Below, piece after piece: positions 62,342 to 64,000 of a stretch of 64,000 nucleotides of DNA. The notes under the pieces are model-generated. The model did no database searches. It worked only from the letters and a program-made list of their open reading frames with translations, and was not told where the DNA came from. The position numbers were made by a program, and so were the translations under genes. Origin of the DNA: Protula sp. h YS-2021 (lineage: Eukaryota; Annelida; Polychaeta; Sabellida; Serpulidae); NCBI GenBank assembly GCA_949752745.1, contig OX457031.1, positions 26,070,081-26,134,080 of the forward strand, read 5' to 3'. Numbering within the stretch: position 1 is the first letter of the stretch; every line of letters starts with the position of its first letter.

Positions 62342-64000
62342 ATGGCATCCAGTGACAACTATTTCGGTAAGTGTTTATTGAAACTTTATAAATAAAAAGT
62401 GAACTTTGTAAGCAAACTTTAGTTATTTGCATAATTGAAACTTTGTAAACAAACTGTGTAAACAAACTTTATAAACAAACTTTATAAATAAACTTTATAA
62501 ATAAACTTTGTTAACAAACTTTGTAAACAAACTTTGTAAACAAACTTTGTAAACAAACTTTGTAAATAAACTTTATAAACAAAATTTGTAAACAAACTTT
62601 GTAAACAAACTTTGTAAACAAACTTTGTAAACAAACTTTATAAACAAACTTTATAAACAAACTTTATAAACAAACTTTGTAAACAAACTTTGTAAACAAA
62701 CTTTGGTTATTTGCTTAATTGATACTTTGTAAAACAATACCTTTCGTTATACTTGGTCGATTTATATGAATATTTCACTGTTTGATTCAGTTTTATGTAA
62801 AGTTTTGTTATAAAGTAGTCATAGGCTATTTGCGCAGCTGGCTGTATGCATTTTTACCGCCATTACAGTGCTTCTTCGCGGATGAATACCATTTGGCAGA
62901 CCATTTAACTTCACCGTCAGTTAACTTCACCGCTAGATGTCTCTGCTGTATAACAGCTGTACAACTGTAAGTGAGATATTCATATACACAAGTAAAATTC
63001 TGATGAGTCAGCATTTTTGAACAATTTTTGAACAAAGTTACACACCATATTTTGATTACATGGAAGTAGTATAAAAGCATGAGTGAAACATGTCAACTAG
63101 TCAACTAGTGATACATTCTGCTGAGTCAACACACCATTGAAGTGGTATAAAAGGAAGAGTGAAACGTATATTTTACTTCATTTCAGTTCCAGCAGTTGAA
63201 GAAGCAACAACGATGGCAACAGTCTACTGTCATGATTGTGATGTGACATTTCCATCTCTGGAAGTGTTCGTGACACATACATGCAAACCAGCTAGGTTGA
63301 AACGTGCTCATGAAGAGCTTGTTGAGCAGATTGAAGCCAAGAGACGAAAGACCGTACAAGATGGTGTTGAAAGACCTGATCCAGTCCTCTGCGGTAAATG
63401 CACCAAGATATTTTCATCTTTGGATGCATTTGAGACACATGCATGTGCTGAGATGGAAAATGTGTCTCATGAAGAACAAAGAAAGAAAGAGACAGGACAA
63501 ATAGGCAGAGGCAGAAGAGTGAGTCTTGGTGAAAACGCGCAGGAAAGACGGTTTGAGCCTGAAGATGGATCGGATTTGCTACTCGAAATGCGACAACAAG
63601 AGAATAGAATCAAGAGACATTTGCTAGAAACGTTAAACCGTGGTATGAAATGGTACATTGTGGTACATGCACGCTTCAAGAAAATGACACCAAATGTTGA
63701 AGGCGTGATGGTAGAACAAGTGGATAATGCCTTCATCAGTAGTCCAACGTATGCAGCATACAATCCAACAGATATTGAGAAGGACTTGCCAGAAGCCTAT
63801 AAAGAATTGTTTACTAGGTTTGATGAACATGAGCGACAAGGCTCTGGCTGGGTGTTGGATAACATATTATTCATTGAAGTGCATACAGCGACGTCAGCGC
63901 CACTGGAAGCGAGCAGTTTTATCCCACTGCCGAAGAAAGTACAGAGTACAAAGGCTGTGTTAAACATTCAGAATAAAGACAACAAGTGCTTCTTATGGTC
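62342..64000 (+). CDS. Two-finger protein, probable N-terminus of a PolB-type element protein (partial at window end)
   Basis: Exon 1 (62342-62366) encodes MASSDNYF and ends in phase 1 at GTAAGT. Exon 2 begins at 63187 after TTACTTCATTTCAG and stays open for 271 codons to the window end. Two matching C-x2-C-x12-H-x-C motifs occur (CHDCDVTFPSLEVFVTHTC; CGKCTKIFSSLDAFETHAC). A basic helix follows, then TLNRGMKWYIVVHARFKK, WVLDNILFIEVHTATSAPLE, SSFIPLPKKVQ and NIQNKDNKCFLWS. The last blocks resemble the region preceding a family B DNA polymerase domain in Polinton-like or virus-like element proteins of invertebrates (recollection). No stops or frameshifts, so possibly recently active. ATG 63213 is an alternative start. 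Confidence 0.6.
62436..62712. repeat. 13-bp minisatellite with forkhead-like motif, in intron 1
   Basis: About 21 units of CTTTGTAAACAAA, with TATAAACA variants, fill the intron between 62366 and 63187. The exact TGTAAACA forkhead core occurs about eleven times. The array is bordered by related sequences, TTTAGTTATTTGCATAATTG on the left and TTTGGTTATTTGCTTAATTG on the right. Confidence 0.9.
63003..63186 (+). promoter_or_regulatory. Duplicated TATA/AP-1-like module before exon 2
   Basis: Two related blocks occur: TGAGTCA at 63004, CACACCAT, AGTATAAAAGCATGAGTGAA at about 63069; and TGAGTCA at 63123, CACACCAT, GGTATAAAAGGAAGAGTGAA at about 63142. Each has an AP-1-like site and a TATAAAAG box. 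The second box lies about 70 bp before ATG 63213, so an internal promoter producing an exon-2-only transcript is possible. Inference only. Confidence 0.4.

Overview
The window is AT-rich, intron-rich invertebrate nuclear DNA. Long (AT)n and (CT)n microsatellites, mosaic repeats carrying TGACCTTGACC-type segments, DIRS-like, hAT and pogo/mariner-like elements, and a secreted protein built from HYR, sushi (CCP), ephrin-receptor-like, EGF and TSP1 domains all suggest a marine invertebrate, most likely a lophotrochozoan such as a mollusc or annelid. That assignment is inference. No rRNA, functional tRNA, CRISPR array or bacterial feature is seen.

One host gene dominates. Exons on the + strand from 30503 to 49777 join in a single frame into a secreted SVEP1/polydom-like protein of about 1,200 residues. 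A signal-peptide exon at 20701-20764 lies in matching phase about 10 kb upstream. Nearly all introns are phase 1 and the domain exons are multiples of three. The order is HYR, CCP, CCP, HYR, CCP, CCP, spacer, two ephrin-receptor-like repeats, two EGFs, TSP1, CCP-like, spacer, ephrin-receptor-like, EGF, stop. A poly(A) signal follows at 50009. The introns hold transposon debris.

The left 30 kb is almost entirely repeats. Region 1-7.2 kb holds mosaic dispersed repeats and microsatellites. Region 7.47-9.85 kb is a probable DNA element with 19-bp inverted ends, a 137-bp (TA)n run, three 214-bp tandem units and a tRNA-like SINE. Region 12.69-13.88 kb is a 101-bp satellite with a 303-bp higher-order period. 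Region 24.4-27.4 kb (minus strand) is a DIRS-like retrotransposon remnant: a frameshifted gag joined directly to the C-terminal catalytic half of a tyrosine recombinase, with the reverse transcriptase deleted. Two further gag fragments lie at 16.4-16.9 and 55.5-55.9 kb. Two related inverted-repeat elements (20878-22145 and 28479-28935) with TGTTACAGG...CCTGTAACA ends sit in (TA)n tracts. A LINE fragment occupies 29.08-30.27 kb.

The right part (50-61.5 kb) is gene-poor. It holds a hAT element with a recognisable transposase C-terminus and 8-bp target duplication, a 364-bp MITE with a 6-bp target duplication, a foldback element and CAACGTTG-type repeats. The last 2.5 kb is the most unusual part. 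A minisatellite of ETS-like and CRE-like motifs, a C-tract tandem array and a TATA box precede a short coding exon. A first intron carries a 13-bp minisatellite with forkhead-like motifs. Then comes an uninterrupted reading frame running off the window end, with two C2HC-like fingers and resemblance to the N-terminal part of large element-encoded proteins that carry a family B DNA polymerase.
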